64,000 nucleotides of DNA from contig CBIHOD010000005.1 of assembly GCA_966211815.1 (NCBI GenBank), positions 1 to 64,000 of the forward strand, written 5' to 3'. Below the pieces are notes generated by a model that saw only the letters and a program-made list of their open reading frames with translations, made no database searches and was not told the DNA's origin. Of this stretch, positions 16,657-24,842 are shown in pieces. Each line of letters opens with the position of its first letter. The first letter of the stretch is position 1. The DNA comes from JANPCX01 sp966211815. Lineage in GTDB: Bacteria; Pseudomonadota; Gammaproteobacteria; Burkholderiales; Burkholderiaceae_C. A program made the position numbers and the translations under genes.

Positions 16657-16773
16657 GGGTGGGGGATCCGGGGTCGGAAAAAAGGCCGCATTCTAGGCAG
16701 GCCGCTGACCAATCCCATGGGGCGCGGGGCCTGCGGACCGGTGCCCGGAAACACCGGAGTGCACAATATTTGG

Positions 16774-19329
16774 ATGCCTTTTCATCCTCCCCTCGACCCG
16801 TTCATGCGCCGCGTCCGTTCGATGGCGCCGGCCTGTGCGTCCAGGCTCGATCCCCGGTGTTTCCTGCGCGTCTTCATGGTTTGCTGCCTGTGGGCCGCCG
16901 TGCTGGCGGCCGCGTCTTCATGGCCGTCCGCCGCCCATGCCGAGGCGCCCGCCGAGCCCGCCGCTTTGCTGGAGGGCGCGCGCAAACAGATGGACGCCGT
17001 GCGCTCGGCCCGCGTCGATCAACTGGACGAAGCCGGCACTTTGGAACTGCGCAAGCGCGCGCTGGCCGCCCAGGTCGATGCCGACGCCGCCGCCGAGGCT
17101 TTCGCCCCCGAATTGACCGATGTGCAGGCCCGCCTGGCCGAGCTGGGCACGCCGGCCAAGGACGCGAAGGAGTCGCCCGACGTCGCCGCCCAGCGCGCCC
17201 AGCTGACCAAGGCGGTCGCCACGCTCGACTCCCAGATCAAGCTCGCCCGGCTCCTGGCGGTGGAGGCCGAACAGGCCGCCGCCACCGCGCTGGCCCAACG
17301 GCGGCTGCAATTCGGCGCGCGGCTCAGCGAGCGCACGCCGGCGGTGGTGGGCCCGGCTTTCTGGAACGAACTCCGAAGCGACGCGCCGGCCGACTGGCGC
17401 CGCCTGAAAGCCCTGGGCGCCGAATGGCGCAGGAGCATCGGGGCGGTCTCGCCCGGCTCATGGCTGGTCGTGGCCGCGGTGGTCGCCGCCTTGCTGCTGG
17501 CGCGCGCCGTGGCGCAGCGGGTGCTGCTGCACATCGCCACGGAGCGTGTCCCGCCGGGCCGGCTGCGGCGATCGCTGCACGCCGCCGGCACACTGGCCCT
17601 GTGGACGCTGACACCCGGGCTGGCCGCGCACGCGGCGCTGGTGGGGCTGGAATCGGGCGGGCCGGTGCCGGCCGTGGTCGCCAGGCTGCTGGTGAGCATG
17701 GAAGCCATCCTCTGGTTCGCCGGCTTCGTGGCCGGCCTCGGCGCGGCGCTGTTGATGGCGGACAAGCCTTCTTGGCGCCTGCCGCCGATTTCCAACGCGA
17801 CCGCGCGGCGGCTGCGCTGGTTCCCCCACCTCGCGGCGGCGGCCGTCGTGCTGGGTTGGGCTTCTTCGCGCGTGGCGCTGGCCATCGACGCCGGCTTGGC
17901 GACCACCTGGGCGGTCAACCTGCTGACTTCTTCCACCTTCGCCGCGTTGACGGCCTGCGCGTTGCTGCGAATCAAGAAATCCCGCGGGCCGGCCGACACA
18001 CAGGCCGGCGCTTCGGACCGCCCGCCGGAGCCTGCCGGTCAGGGCGCCACGGAGCCGGTGGCCGCGCCGCTGTGGCTGCCGACGCTGCGCGGCGCGGTGT
18101 GGGCGGTGATGCTGGCCTCGCTGGCGGCTTCGCTGGCGGGCTACGTGGCGCTCGGGGCGTTCGCCGTCAGCCAGCTCGTCTGGGGGCTGATCGTCTTCGC
18201 CACCGGCTACCTGCTGGCCGCGCTGGTGGACGATCTTTTCATGACCTTGCTCGCGCCGACGGCGGCTCCGTCCGAAGGCGCCTCGGACGGGCCGCCGCCC
18301 GCCGGCGACACGCCGACGGGCGCCGCGGCCGCGCCCAAGACCCGCGAGCAGACGGCGGTGCTGCTGTCCGGGCTGAGCCGCATCCTGATCGCCTCTTTCG
18401 CCGTCGTGCTGCTGATGGCGCCGTTCGGCGAAGGCCCGCTGGAACTGCTGCGCCGGGCCGGCCGCGTGGGCGAGGGCATCGCCATCGGCGAGTTCAACGT
18501 CAAGCCCTCGGCGCTGCTCCAGGCCGGGCTGGTGCTGGTGCTCGGCCTGTTCGCGGTGCGGGCCTTCAAGGGGTGGCTGGTCGAGCGCTACATGCCCACC
18601 ACCCGCATGGACGCCGGGATGCGCCTGTCGGTCGGCACGCTGATCGGCTATGTGGGCGCGGTGGTGGTCGTCGCGCTGGCGATGTCGGCGGTGGGCGTCG
18701 GGCTGGAGCGCGTGGCCTGGGTCGCCAGCGCCTTGTCGGTCGGCATCGGCTTCGGCCTGCAGGCGGTGGTGCAGAACTTCGTCTCCGGCTTGATCCTGCT
18801 GGCCGAGCGCCCCGTCAAGGTCGGCGACTGGGTGTCGCTGGCGGGGGTGGAGGGCGACATCCGGCGCATCAACGTGCGCGCCACCGAGATCCAGATGGGC
18901 GACCGCTCCACCGTCATCGTGCCGAATTCCGAGTTCATCACCAAGATCGTGCGCAACGTGACCTACACCGATCCCCTGGGCATGGTGCAGATCAAACTCC
19001 CGATGCCGCTTTCCACCGACACCCGCAAGGCCAGGGAGGTCTTGCTGCAGGCCCTTCAGGAACACCCGGGCGTGCTGGACTCGCCGGCCCCGAACGTGCA
19101 GCTCGACGGCATCGACGGCGCCAACCTGGTGTTCAACGCGACCGGTTTCGTGCGCTCGCCGCGCGCGGCCTACGGCGTGCGCAGCGACGTGCTCTTCGAC
19201 GCGCTGGAGCGCCTGCGCGACGCCGGCCTGGCACTGGGCAAGCCGCCGACGATGCTGCTGTCACCGGTGGCCGCGGCCGTCGGCGAGGCGCCGCCGGCCA
19301 ACGTCGCGCAACCGGCGCCGGGCGATTGA
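16774..19329 (+). CDS. MscS-family mechanosensitive channel with large periplasmic domain (DUF3772-like)
   Basis: About 851 residues. A signal peptide (CLWAAVLAAASSWPSAAHA) leads into a coiled-coil-rich periplasmic domain (to about 220), then about ten membrane helices, and the MscS core: GIGFGLQAVVQNFVSGLILL (pore helix), RPVKVGDWVSLAGVEGDIRR and STVIVPNSEFITKIVRN. It opens on membrane tension to release solutes. The architecture fits the YjeP/MscK-like subgroup. The ATG at 16804 (MRRVRSM) is an equally good start. Two Ala/Gly/Pro-rich loops interrupt the helical region near 410-430 and 500-525. Confidence 0.9.
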   Translation: MPFHPPLDPFMRRVRSMAPACASRLDPRCFLRVFMVCCLWAAVLAAASSWPSAAHAEAPAEPAALLEGARKQMDAVRSARVDQLDEAGTLELRKRALAAQVDADAAAEAFAPELTDVQARLAELGTPAKDAKESPDVAAQRAQLTKAVATLDSQIKLARLLAVEAEQAAATALAQRRLQFGARLSERTPAVVGPAFWNELRSDAPADWRRLKALGAEWRRSIGAVSPGSWLVVAAVVAALLLARAVAQRVLLHIATERVPPGRLRRSLHAAGTLALWTLTPGLAAHAALVGLESGGPVPAVVARLLVSMEAILWFAGFVAGLGAALLMADKPSWRLPPISNATARRLRWFPHLAAAAVVLGWASSRVALAIDAGLATTWAVNLLTSSTFAALTACALLRIKKSRGPADTQAGASDRPPEPAGQGATEPVAAPLWLPTLRGAVWAVMLASLAASLAGYVALGAFAVSQLVWGLIVFATGYLLAALVDDLFMTLLAPTAAPSEGASDGPPPAGDTPTGAAAAPKTREQTAVLLSGLSRILIASFAVVLLMAPFGEGPLELLRRAGRVGEGIAIGEFNVKPSALLQAGLVLVLGLFAVRAFKGWLVERYMPTTRMDAGMRLSVGTLIGYVGAVVVVALAMSAVGVGLERVAWVASALSVGIGFGLQAVVQNFVSGLILLAERPVKVGDWVSLAGVEGDIRRINVRATEIQMGDRSTVIVPNSEFITKIVRNVTYTDPLGMVQIKLPMPLSTDTRKAREVLLQALQEHPGVLDSPAPNVQLDGIDGANLVFNATGFVRSPRAAYGVRSDVLFDALERLRDAGLALGKPPTMLLSPVAAAVGEAPPANVAQPAPGD

Positions 19330-19344
19330 AGACGGCGCCGAGCC

Positions 19345-19659
19345 ATGGGTCATGAATTCATCGTCCGCCTCAGCGAAGCCGACCTGCGGTCGATCGCGCG
19401 CGACCCGCGCGGCTGCGATTCGGTCGACAAGCTGCTCCAGGAGATCCCGTGCTACCGCGGCCAGGCGCCGGATGGCGGCTGCTTTTTTTACAGCGCGGCG
19501 GAGGAAGCCGGCGACGGACGCTGGCGCAGCACCATCGTCGTGCGGCCCGACAGGCTGGAGATCTGCGCCTACCGGGGCGAAGACGCGCGTTGCATCATCG
19601 ATTTCCTGCTCTGGCGGTTGATGGACCTCTGCGGCCGGTTCGAGATCGAAGACGCCTGA
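19345..19659 (+). CDS. Hypothetical protein
   Basis: 104 residues, 15 bases after the channel gene and probably cotranscribed. No signal peptide or membrane helix. It starts MGHEFIVRLSEADLRSIARD and has two Cys-Phe/Tyr clusters (CYRGQAPDGGCFFY) and DARCIIDFLLWRLMDLCG near the end. No family was recognised. GC-rich codon use is like its neighbours, so it looks like a real gene. Confidence 0.65.
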   Translation: MGHEFIVRLSEADLRSIARDPRGCDSVDKLLQEIPCYRGQAPDGGCFFYSAAEEAGDGRWRSTIVVRPDRLEICAYRGEDARCIIDFLLWRLMDLCGRFEIEDA

Positions 19660-20187
19660 ACCTCCCTCGGGCCTGCCAGCACCTGTGGGCGCGACTGTTT
19701 TCGCCGATGGGCATGACTGCGGCGTGTGTCCACTGTCGCCAGCGAGGTCGCTCGGGTGGAGCCGCCGATCCTTGACACGCCCGCCCGGAGGCAGACCCTT
19801 CAGGCCTGTTTCTTCGCGCAGGAAGACGCCTTCTCGCCGCACAGGCCCGGGCATGACTGGAAGGCGCCGGGCCCCTGGCCGCAACCGCCGCCCACCGTCG
19901 CTTGGCGGGTTCGGTCGACGAGCGGCATGAGGGCGGCCGGGGCGGTTTCGCCGCCAACGGCGGTATCCGATGCGGTGTCGCGGCAGCTCATCGGTGCCGC
20001 GGATGTTTCTGGTCTTTCAGGCATGGTCATCCTCGATGGGCATGGGTTGGCGGGTCCAGCGGGCTCGGGCGGCAATCGCCATTCCCGCGGCGCCCTGTCA
20101 GCCCCGACCCGGGGCGCGGGCGCGCGGCTTGCCCGACCGCGGGGCCCGGGTGCCGTTCGGCGCCCAACCACGAAGAGGAGAAAACAC
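19660..20187. other. Intergenic region without a recognisable gene
   Basis: 528 bases. No frame shows convincing protein features; open frames on both strands are arginine/proline-rich shadows. The right end holds the ribosome site (AGAGGAG) of the DUF4142 gene. No terminator, repeat or RNA gene was recognised. Confidence 0.5.
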
Positions 20188-20766
20188 ATGCCCATGAAAC
20201 CTACGATCCCCCTTGCCGCGGCGGCCCTGGCCGGCTGCCTGATGGCCGCCGGTGCGTCGGCCCAGACCGCACCGGCCACCGCGCCCGCCGAGTCCGCGTC
20301 CGCGCCCCGCCCGGCCAAGCTCGCCCATGCCGACGCCGCGTTTCTGAAGCAGGCGGCGGAGAACGGCCACGCCGAGGTGGAGAGCAGCAAGCTGGCCGAA
20401 ACCAAGGCGTCGGACGCCAAGGTCAAGGCCTTCGCCAAGCAGATGATCGAGGACCACACCAAGGCGGGGCAGGAGCTGTCCACGCTGGCGGCGTCGAAGG
20501 GTGTTAAGGTCTCGGACGGCCCGTCGCTGGCGCAAAAAGCCAAGATCAAACTGCTCGGCGCTTCGGAAGGGGCGAAGTTCGATGCGAAGTACGCCGACCA
20601 ATTCGGCGTCAAGGCGCATGAAGACACCGTCAAGTTGTTCGAGAAGGCCGCCAACGAGTCGAAGGACGGCGAGGTGAAGGCCTGGGCTTCGAAAACCCTG
20701 CCCGCGCTGAAGCAGCACCTCGAACATGCCAAGGAACTCAAGGCCTCGGTTGGCGGCAAGTCCTGA
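20188..20766 (+). CDS. DUF4142 family exported ferritin-like protein
   Basis: 192 residues, ATG eight bases after AGAGGAG. Signal peptide (PLAAAALAGCLMAAGASA-Q), then an Ala/Pro linker and a helical domain with DAAFLKQAAENGHAEVESSK, KAFAKQMIEDHTKAGQELS, FDAKYADQFGVKAHEDTVKL and LPALKQHLEHAKEL. This is the DUF4142 four-helix fold related to ferritin/bacterioferritin. The His and Glu residues of the helices could bind metal. Periplasmic; function unknown but often stress-induced. A paralogue lies at 39545. Confidence 0.9.
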   Translation: MPMKPTIPLAAAALAGCLMAAGASAQTAPATAPAESASAPRPAKLAHADAAFLKQAAENGHAEVESSKLAETKASDAKVKAFAKQMIEDHTKAGQELSTLAASKGVKVSDGPSLAQKAKIKLLGASEGAKFDAKYADQFGVKAHEDTVKLFEKAANESKDGEVKAWASKTLPALKQHLEHAKELKASVGGKS

Positions 20767-20787
20767 CCGGCCGAGCCCCGCCTGCCC

Positions 20788-21576
20788 TCACGGCTTGCCG
20801 GGTCGTCGGTCTTCCGGCGGGGCGGCGGTGTGCCCGCCGCCGGTCGGGTCCGGGATTTGCACCGTTCGTCCGCGCTGCCATCCATCCGCGCCCGGGTGGA
20901 TCGGGGGCGAAGGGATGCCCGCCCGGTCCCTGCGCTTTTCCGCGCTGTCGACGCGGAACCGCCGGTCGCGGGCTTCCACGAGCCCCGGGTCCAGCTGGCC
21001 ATCGGCGGTGAAGCCCATCATCAATTGCGGCACGCCGTAGGGCAGCTCCCGGTGCAGGTCGGTGTGCCAGGTGTGCCAGGTCTTGCCGTAGGTGCCGACG
21101 AGCTTTTCCATCAACGCGCGCTCGGCCGCCTGCGGCAGGCCCGGCGCGATGAGCTGGCCGGACTTGACCTCGTGGACGTGGCTGTGCCAAAGCGCCTTCT
21201 CGGCGTCCGGCAGCCCGGCGAACAGCCGGCCGCTGATGATGTATTCCACCCCCATGAGCCTGGCCTCCCGGGTGTTGCCGTCATAGATGGCGCACTGGAT
21301 GACCTCTTCATTCAGGACGGAGCAATAGTGGTGGGCTTCCATCTGGGCGCCCAGCCTGCCGCTGTAGAAATGGAATCCGTCGAGATAAGCGTTGATGGCT
21401 TCGATCGGCGGTCTGGCTTGCAGGAGTGCGGCGCCGGCTTCCAGGGCGCGCGTGGCGACCGACTCGGCGGCCCCGGGTGTTTCGACCGGCTGCGTAGCCT
21501 GCGGGTCTCCGCAGCCGGTCAGGCCAAGCAGGGCGGCGATGCAGGCCGCCGGCACGGCGGGACGTGGATGGTTCAT
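20788..21576 (-). CDS. OBAP family (DUF1264) lipoprotein
   Basis: 262 residues. A lipoprotein signal (AALLGLTGCGD) precedes a domain like the plant oil-body-associated proteins: INAYLDGFHFYSGRLGAQME, HHYCSVLNEEVIQCAIYDG, LMGVEYIISGRLF, LWHSHVHEVKSGQLIAPG, KLVGTYGKTWHTWHTD and LPYGVPQLMMGFTADGQLD. Bacterial OBAPs have no proven role. The last 50 residues are low complexity. It converges on the DUF4142 gene. Confidence 0.85.
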   Translation of the reverse strand: MNHPRPAVPAACIAALLGLTGCGDPQATQPVETPGAAESVATRALEAGAALLQARPPIEAINAYLDGFHFYSGRLGAQMEAHHYCSVLNEEVIQCAIYDGNTREARLMGVEYIISGRLFAGLPDAEKALWHSHVHEVKSGQLIAPGLPQAAERALMEKLVGTYGKTWHTWHTDLHRELPYGVPQLMMGFTADGQLDPGLVEARDRRFRVDSAEKRRDRAGIPSPPIHPGADGWQRGRTVQIPDPTGGGHTAAPPEDRRPGKP

Positions 21577-21758
21577 GTTTTTGAAAGGCCTCCAGGCATG
21601 GGTGCCGATGGCCCACTACGCGGGCGCAACAGCCGGAGAGTCATCGGCCGTGCGGGATAGCAAGGCGCGTTCCGGTGGCGCCGGCGTGGGCAGGATTGGT
21701 TGGAGGCGGTCTGCCGCCGGTGCGCCGACGCGGCAGCAGCAACGGCAGCCGGAATTTT

Positions 21759-22358
21759 TTACGGGTCGCCTTGACCGGGGCGCCGCGGCGCGCGCGCGCT
21801 CCGGCCTGCTTCGCGCGCCTTGCGGCAGCGCGCATGTTCTTCCGCGAAGGGCAGAACCACGAGCAAAGCGGCACCCGCCGCGATGGCCGCCCAGGCGCCG
21901 CCCGGCAACGGGGCCTCGCGCCAGCGCAGCCGCCAGTCCGGCGGCGAGCTTCCCCAGCCGAGCAGCGCCAAGGCCTGGTCCCGGTGCGCGATCGCCAGGC
22001 CGGCCAGGCAGGCCCACGGCAATGCGATTTGCAAGGCGTGCACCCATTGCTCGTAGGGCGGTATCGCCCGGCGCTCGCTGGCGTAGGCGAGGTCCCACCA
22101 CACCGTGAGTTCGTGCGCGAGGCAGGCCAGCGCCAACAGCGCCAGCAGCAGCGCCGTCGGCTGCAAGGCGAGCGCCGCCGCGATGCCGGTGCCCAGCTCG
22201 GCCAGCATCGCCAAGTGCAGCCAGGACTCCTTCAACCCGGCGCTGCGCTCGATGCGCTGCACCCGGTGGCAGGCCCAGTCCGCCAGGCCGGCGAGCATCC
22301 ACAGCGGCAGCGCCACCCGCACGAGGGCTTGTTCAAGGAGTTGGGCGGTGCTGTCCAT
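21759..22358 (-). CDS. Multi-pass membrane protein of unknown function
   Basis: 199 residues with five or six hydrophobic helices. Notable are WMLAGLADWACHRVQRIE and KESWLHLAMLAELGTGIAA in the first third, HELTVWWDLAYASERRAIPPYEQ in a loop (about 82-104), and a basic tail. The HEL-WWD-YA-RR-PPYEQ pattern looks like a conserved catalytic or metal site but no family name could be assigned. It is divergent from the lipoprotein gene at 22605. Confidence 0.7.
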   Translation of the reverse strand: MDSTAQLLEQALVRVALPLWMLAGLADWACHRVQRIERSAGLKESWLHLAMLAELGTGIAAALALQPTALLLALLALACLAHELTVWWDLAYASERRAIPPYEQWVHALQIALPWACLAGLAIAHRDQALALLGWGSSPPDWRLRWREAPLPGGAWAAIAAGAALLVVLPFAEEHARCRKAREAGRSARAPRRPGQGDP

Positions 22359-22604
22359 GGGGCGTGTTCGCGGTTGCCGGCGTGGGGGCGGTCGGCCATG
22401 GCGCTCTGGGTGGGAAAGTCTGTCGTGGACATCCCGGCGTTTTCCGCCCCGACAGCCGCCGGGGCTTGCGCCGCCGCCCTCGATGGACCATAGGCAGGCG
22501 CGGCCGCACCGTCTGTAGGACGGCAGCCATTGCGGCGGGCCTCTTGTCCCGCGGCGTCGGCCACGCGTGCAGAATGCGGCCCGACTTCAAGCTCAGCCGA
22601 TCCC

Positions 22605-23315
22605 ATGAATCTGAAAGCCCATCCGGCCCGATGGCTGTCGGCCGCGGGGGCCGCCTTTCTCGCCGGTTGCATCGCGGTGCCCGACTATTCGCGCACCGAA
22701 ACCGTCACGCGCTTCGAAGCCATCGCCATCGCCGAGTTGCCGCACGGCCGCGCGGCCTATTTGGTCAACCGGTGCACCGACAGGCCGGACCGCCTGGAGG
22801 CCTGCTCGGAATTCGGCGACCACGGACAGTTCATCACGGTCCAGCCGCGCGGTTGGCGCATCGAACGGCGTTTCGAGCCGTCCAGCGGCGACCTCACGCT
22901 GTCCGACGACCACGGCAGCAAATACGCGGCTTACCTGCGGCCCGAGGCCGGCGCTTCCACCGGCGAGGGTGAAATCGCACTGGGCGATTTCATTCGGCTC
23001 GAATGGGGCGCCACCCGGTCCCACACGGTGCGCGTGTGGTGGCGGGCCGAGCCGGCGGCGGGCTTGCGTGCGTTGACGCTGGACGCCGTTCCCCAGGCCG
23101 GCGCCGCCGGTCAGGACCTGGCCGATGCGGCCGACGCTCGTCTGCCGGGAGGTGTCCACCGAGTACCGCATCGACACCCTGGCGCCGCCGCTCGCGCACA
23201 CCGCGCGCGAGCAACAGGTCGGCATTCGCAAAGAGGCCTCCTGCGCCGGCCTGCCTTGAACGCGGGGGCGGCCCCGGCTGGTTTTCCGCGCATGCACATG
23301 CGCCGGCATTCGTAG
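22605..23315 (+). CDS. Lipoprotein of unknown function with an apparent frameshift near 23077-23135
   Basis: Starts MNLKAHPARWLSAAG with lipobox LAGC (cysteine at about residue 22). Good coding signal runs in this frame to about 23120 (YLVNRCTDRPDRLEACSEFG; HTVRVWWRAEPAAGLRALTL). After that the frame turns Arg/Pro-rich and loses its GC bias at third positions, while the next frame becomes strongly coding: MRPTLVCREVSTEYRID followed by EQQVGIRKEASC and a stop at 23259. One extra base, for example in CCCC near 23092, would join them. The intact product would be about 217 residues and the real end 23259. No family recognised. Confidence 0.6.
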   Translation: MNLKAHPARWLSAAGAAFLAGCIAVPDYSRTETVTRFEAIAIAELPHGRAAYLVNRCTDRPDRLEACSEFGDHGQFITVQPRGWRIERRFEPSSGDLTLSDDHGSKYAAYLRPEAGASTGEGEIALGDFIRLEWGATRSHTVRVWWRAEPAAGLRALTLDAVPQAGAAGQDLADAADARLPGGVHRVPHRHPGAAARAHRARATGRHSQRGLLRRPALNAGAAPAGFPRMHMRRHS

Positions 23316-23479
23316 CGCCGGCGTTCCGCTCGTCCTATCGTCAAGGTGGTCTCGCATGGGGTGTCCGCGAAGGTGCCCGACATCGCGGCGCGGCGTGAAG
23401 CCAAGGAGCCCGTGCGGACCGCCGGCATTTTTTGCTGCCATGGCCGGTTCTTGTGTCGACTCACGGGCCATGGATTCCA

Positions 23480-23510
23480 GCCCGCGCCTTCCCAGGCGCG
23501 GGCTTTTTTT
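23480..23510 (+). terminator. Strong intrinsic terminator
   Basis: GCCCGCGCCT / AGGCGCGGGC, a 10-bp stem with loop TCCC, followed by seven T residues. It acts on the plus strand only. Upstream gene is either the lipoprotein (ending 23259) or an unrecognised small RNA. Confidence 0.85.
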
Positions 23511-23538
23511 GAGGGCTCGGTCAGGCCGCTGGGAAATG

Positions 23539-23563
23539 AAAAAAGGCGGCTGGTTCAGCCGCC
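23539..23563 (-). terminator. Intrinsic terminator of the small exported protein gene
   Basis: On the minus strand GGCGGCT-GAACC-AGCCGCC followed by six T residues, nine bases after the stop codon at 23572. Confidence 0.85.
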
Positions 23564-23571
23564 TTGCCGGT

Positions 23572-23781
23572 TCAGGCCGCCTTCTTGTGGGAGGCACCCT
23601 TGCGGTGCTTCTTCGCATGCGTGGCCTTGGTGGCCACATGGTCGGGGGCGGCGGTCGCGCTTGCCGCCGGCGCGGCGGTTTCGCCAGCGGGGGCCGGGGC
23701 GGTGGCAGTCTTGGCGAAGCCCACCGAGGCGGCGGTGGCCAGGGCGGCGGCGATCAGCAGGGACTTGGTGGCTTTCTTCAT
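23572..23781 (-). CDS. Small exported Ala/Lys-rich protein
   Basis: 69 residues from MKKATKSLLIAAALA. GGAGA lies five bases before this ATG; an ATG two codons earlier overlaps the ribosome site and is less likely. Signal peptide ends near SVGFA-K; the mature 50 residues are Ala/Pro/Thr then basic, with a tail rich in His and Lys (ATHAKKHRKGASHKKAA). It recalls small basic acid-shock-like or nucleoid-like exported proteins. A strong terminator follows. It lies beside the response regulator and shares an upstream CATTTGTCAT motif with the gene at 27071. Confidence 0.7.
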   Translation of the reverse strand: MKKATKSLLIAAALATAASVGFAKTATAPAPAGETAAPAASATAAPDHVATKATHAKKHRKGASHKKAA

Positions 23782-23984
23782 TTTCATCTCCAATGGAATG
23801 GACTCGCGGTCACTCCGAGTCGCTTGAGTCGGCGCGGCGGTTTCGCCCCGCTTGAGCCGAAAACGGCGCGTCGCCGGCCCGGGTTGACGGGGCAGGGCTG
23901 GCGGAAAATGACAAATGAAATAAAGGCGGGCGCCGGGGCTAGGGCTGGCGGCCTGCGGGGCGGCGCGATCCCGGGCGCCGCCGC

Positions 23985-24722
23985 TCAATAAAGCGTCTCG
24001 ACTTCGCTGGCCAGGCGATAGCCCGCGCCCCGCTCGGTCACGATCAGGGCCGGCTTGGCGCTGTCGGCCTCAATCTTCATCCGCAAGCGGCGGACCTGCA
24101 CGTCCACCGTGCGGTCATAGACCTCGGCCTCGTGCAGCCGCGACATCGAAAGCAGCTGCTCGCGGGACAACACCCGCTGCGGCGCGCGGCAAAGCGCGCT
24201 CAGCAGGCTGAATTCGCCGTTGGACAACTCCACCGAAACGCCCGCCGGCGAAAGCAGCCGGCGGGTGCGCAGGTTGAGTTCCCAACCCGAGAATCGGAAG
24301 GCGCGGCGCGCGTTGTCGCGCTCGGGCAGCAAGGCCTGCACCTGGTAGCGCCTCAGCACCGCGCGCACCCGCGCCAGCAGCTCGCGCGGACTGAACGGCT
24401 TGGTGACGTAGTCGTCCGCGCCGAGTTCCAGGCCCATGACCCGGTCGGCCTCCTCGGTGCGGCCCGTCAGCAGCACGATCGGCACGGTGGCGCGCTCGCG
24501 CAGGGCGCGGGCCAGGTGCATGCCGTCCTCGCCGGGCATCTTCAAGTCGAGCAGGACGAGGTCGATGGGCTCGGTGTCGAAGAGGCGGAACATCTCCGCG
24601 CCCGAGGCCGCGGCGCTGACCCTCAGGTCGTTGCCGCCGAGGTATTCCGACACCATCTCGCGGATGTCGGGGTCGTCGTCGACCACCAGGATGTGCGGGG
24701 CTGCTTGCGAGGTGTTGCTCAT
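23985..24722 (-). CDS. OmpR-family response regulator
   Basis: 245 residues. Receiver domain (about 9-122) with VVDDD, acceptor Asp in LVLLDLKMPGEDG, Thr in LLTGRTEE and Lys in VTKPFS. The C-terminal winged helix (about 150-240) has LSNGEFSLLSALCRAP, REQLLSMSRLHE and VRRLRMKIEADSAKP. Start chosen at MSNTSQAAPHI, with a long open extension upstream rejected for its low-complexity composition. It is divergent from the hybrid kinase at 24843 with 120 bases between, so the two are likely cognate. Confidence 0.93.
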   Translation of the reverse strand: MSNTSQAAPHILVVDDDPDIREMVSEYLGGNDLRVSAAASGAEMFRLFDTEPIDLVLLDLKMPGEDGMHLARALRERATVPIVLLTGRTEEADRVMGLELGADDYVTKPFSPRELLARVRAVLRRYQVQALLPERDNARRAFRFSGWELNLRTRRLLSPAGVSVELSNGEFSLLSALCRAPQRVLSREQLLSMSRLHEAEVYDRTVDVQVRRLRMKIEADSAKPALIVTERGAGYRLASEVETLY

Positions 24723-24842
24723 GGTCGTGTGGGAGGGCATTCGGCGGCGTGGCGCGCCCTCCGGGGCGCAGGATCGTAGCGCAGGCCGCGGGGCAGCGGC
24801 GAGAATCGCCGGGTGGCGGCCGCTGCCGCCACGTCGACGGCC

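Larger units (their letters stand above)
23316..23571. other. Gene-free region with an orphan terminator and possible small RNA
   Basis: About 255 bases without a protein gene. It holds two back-to-back intrinsic terminators. The plus-strand one has no coding gene within 160 bases upstream, so a small transcript from around 23340 is possible. CATGG near 23353 can pair with CCATG near 23468, which would give a long closing stem. Confidence 0.4.

Noticed and set aside
23340..23510. 6S RNA gene
   Set aside because: A TGTCCGC word and a closing stem recall 6S RNA, but the length and central bulge could not be confirmed by eye, so only an unspecified small RNA is proposed.
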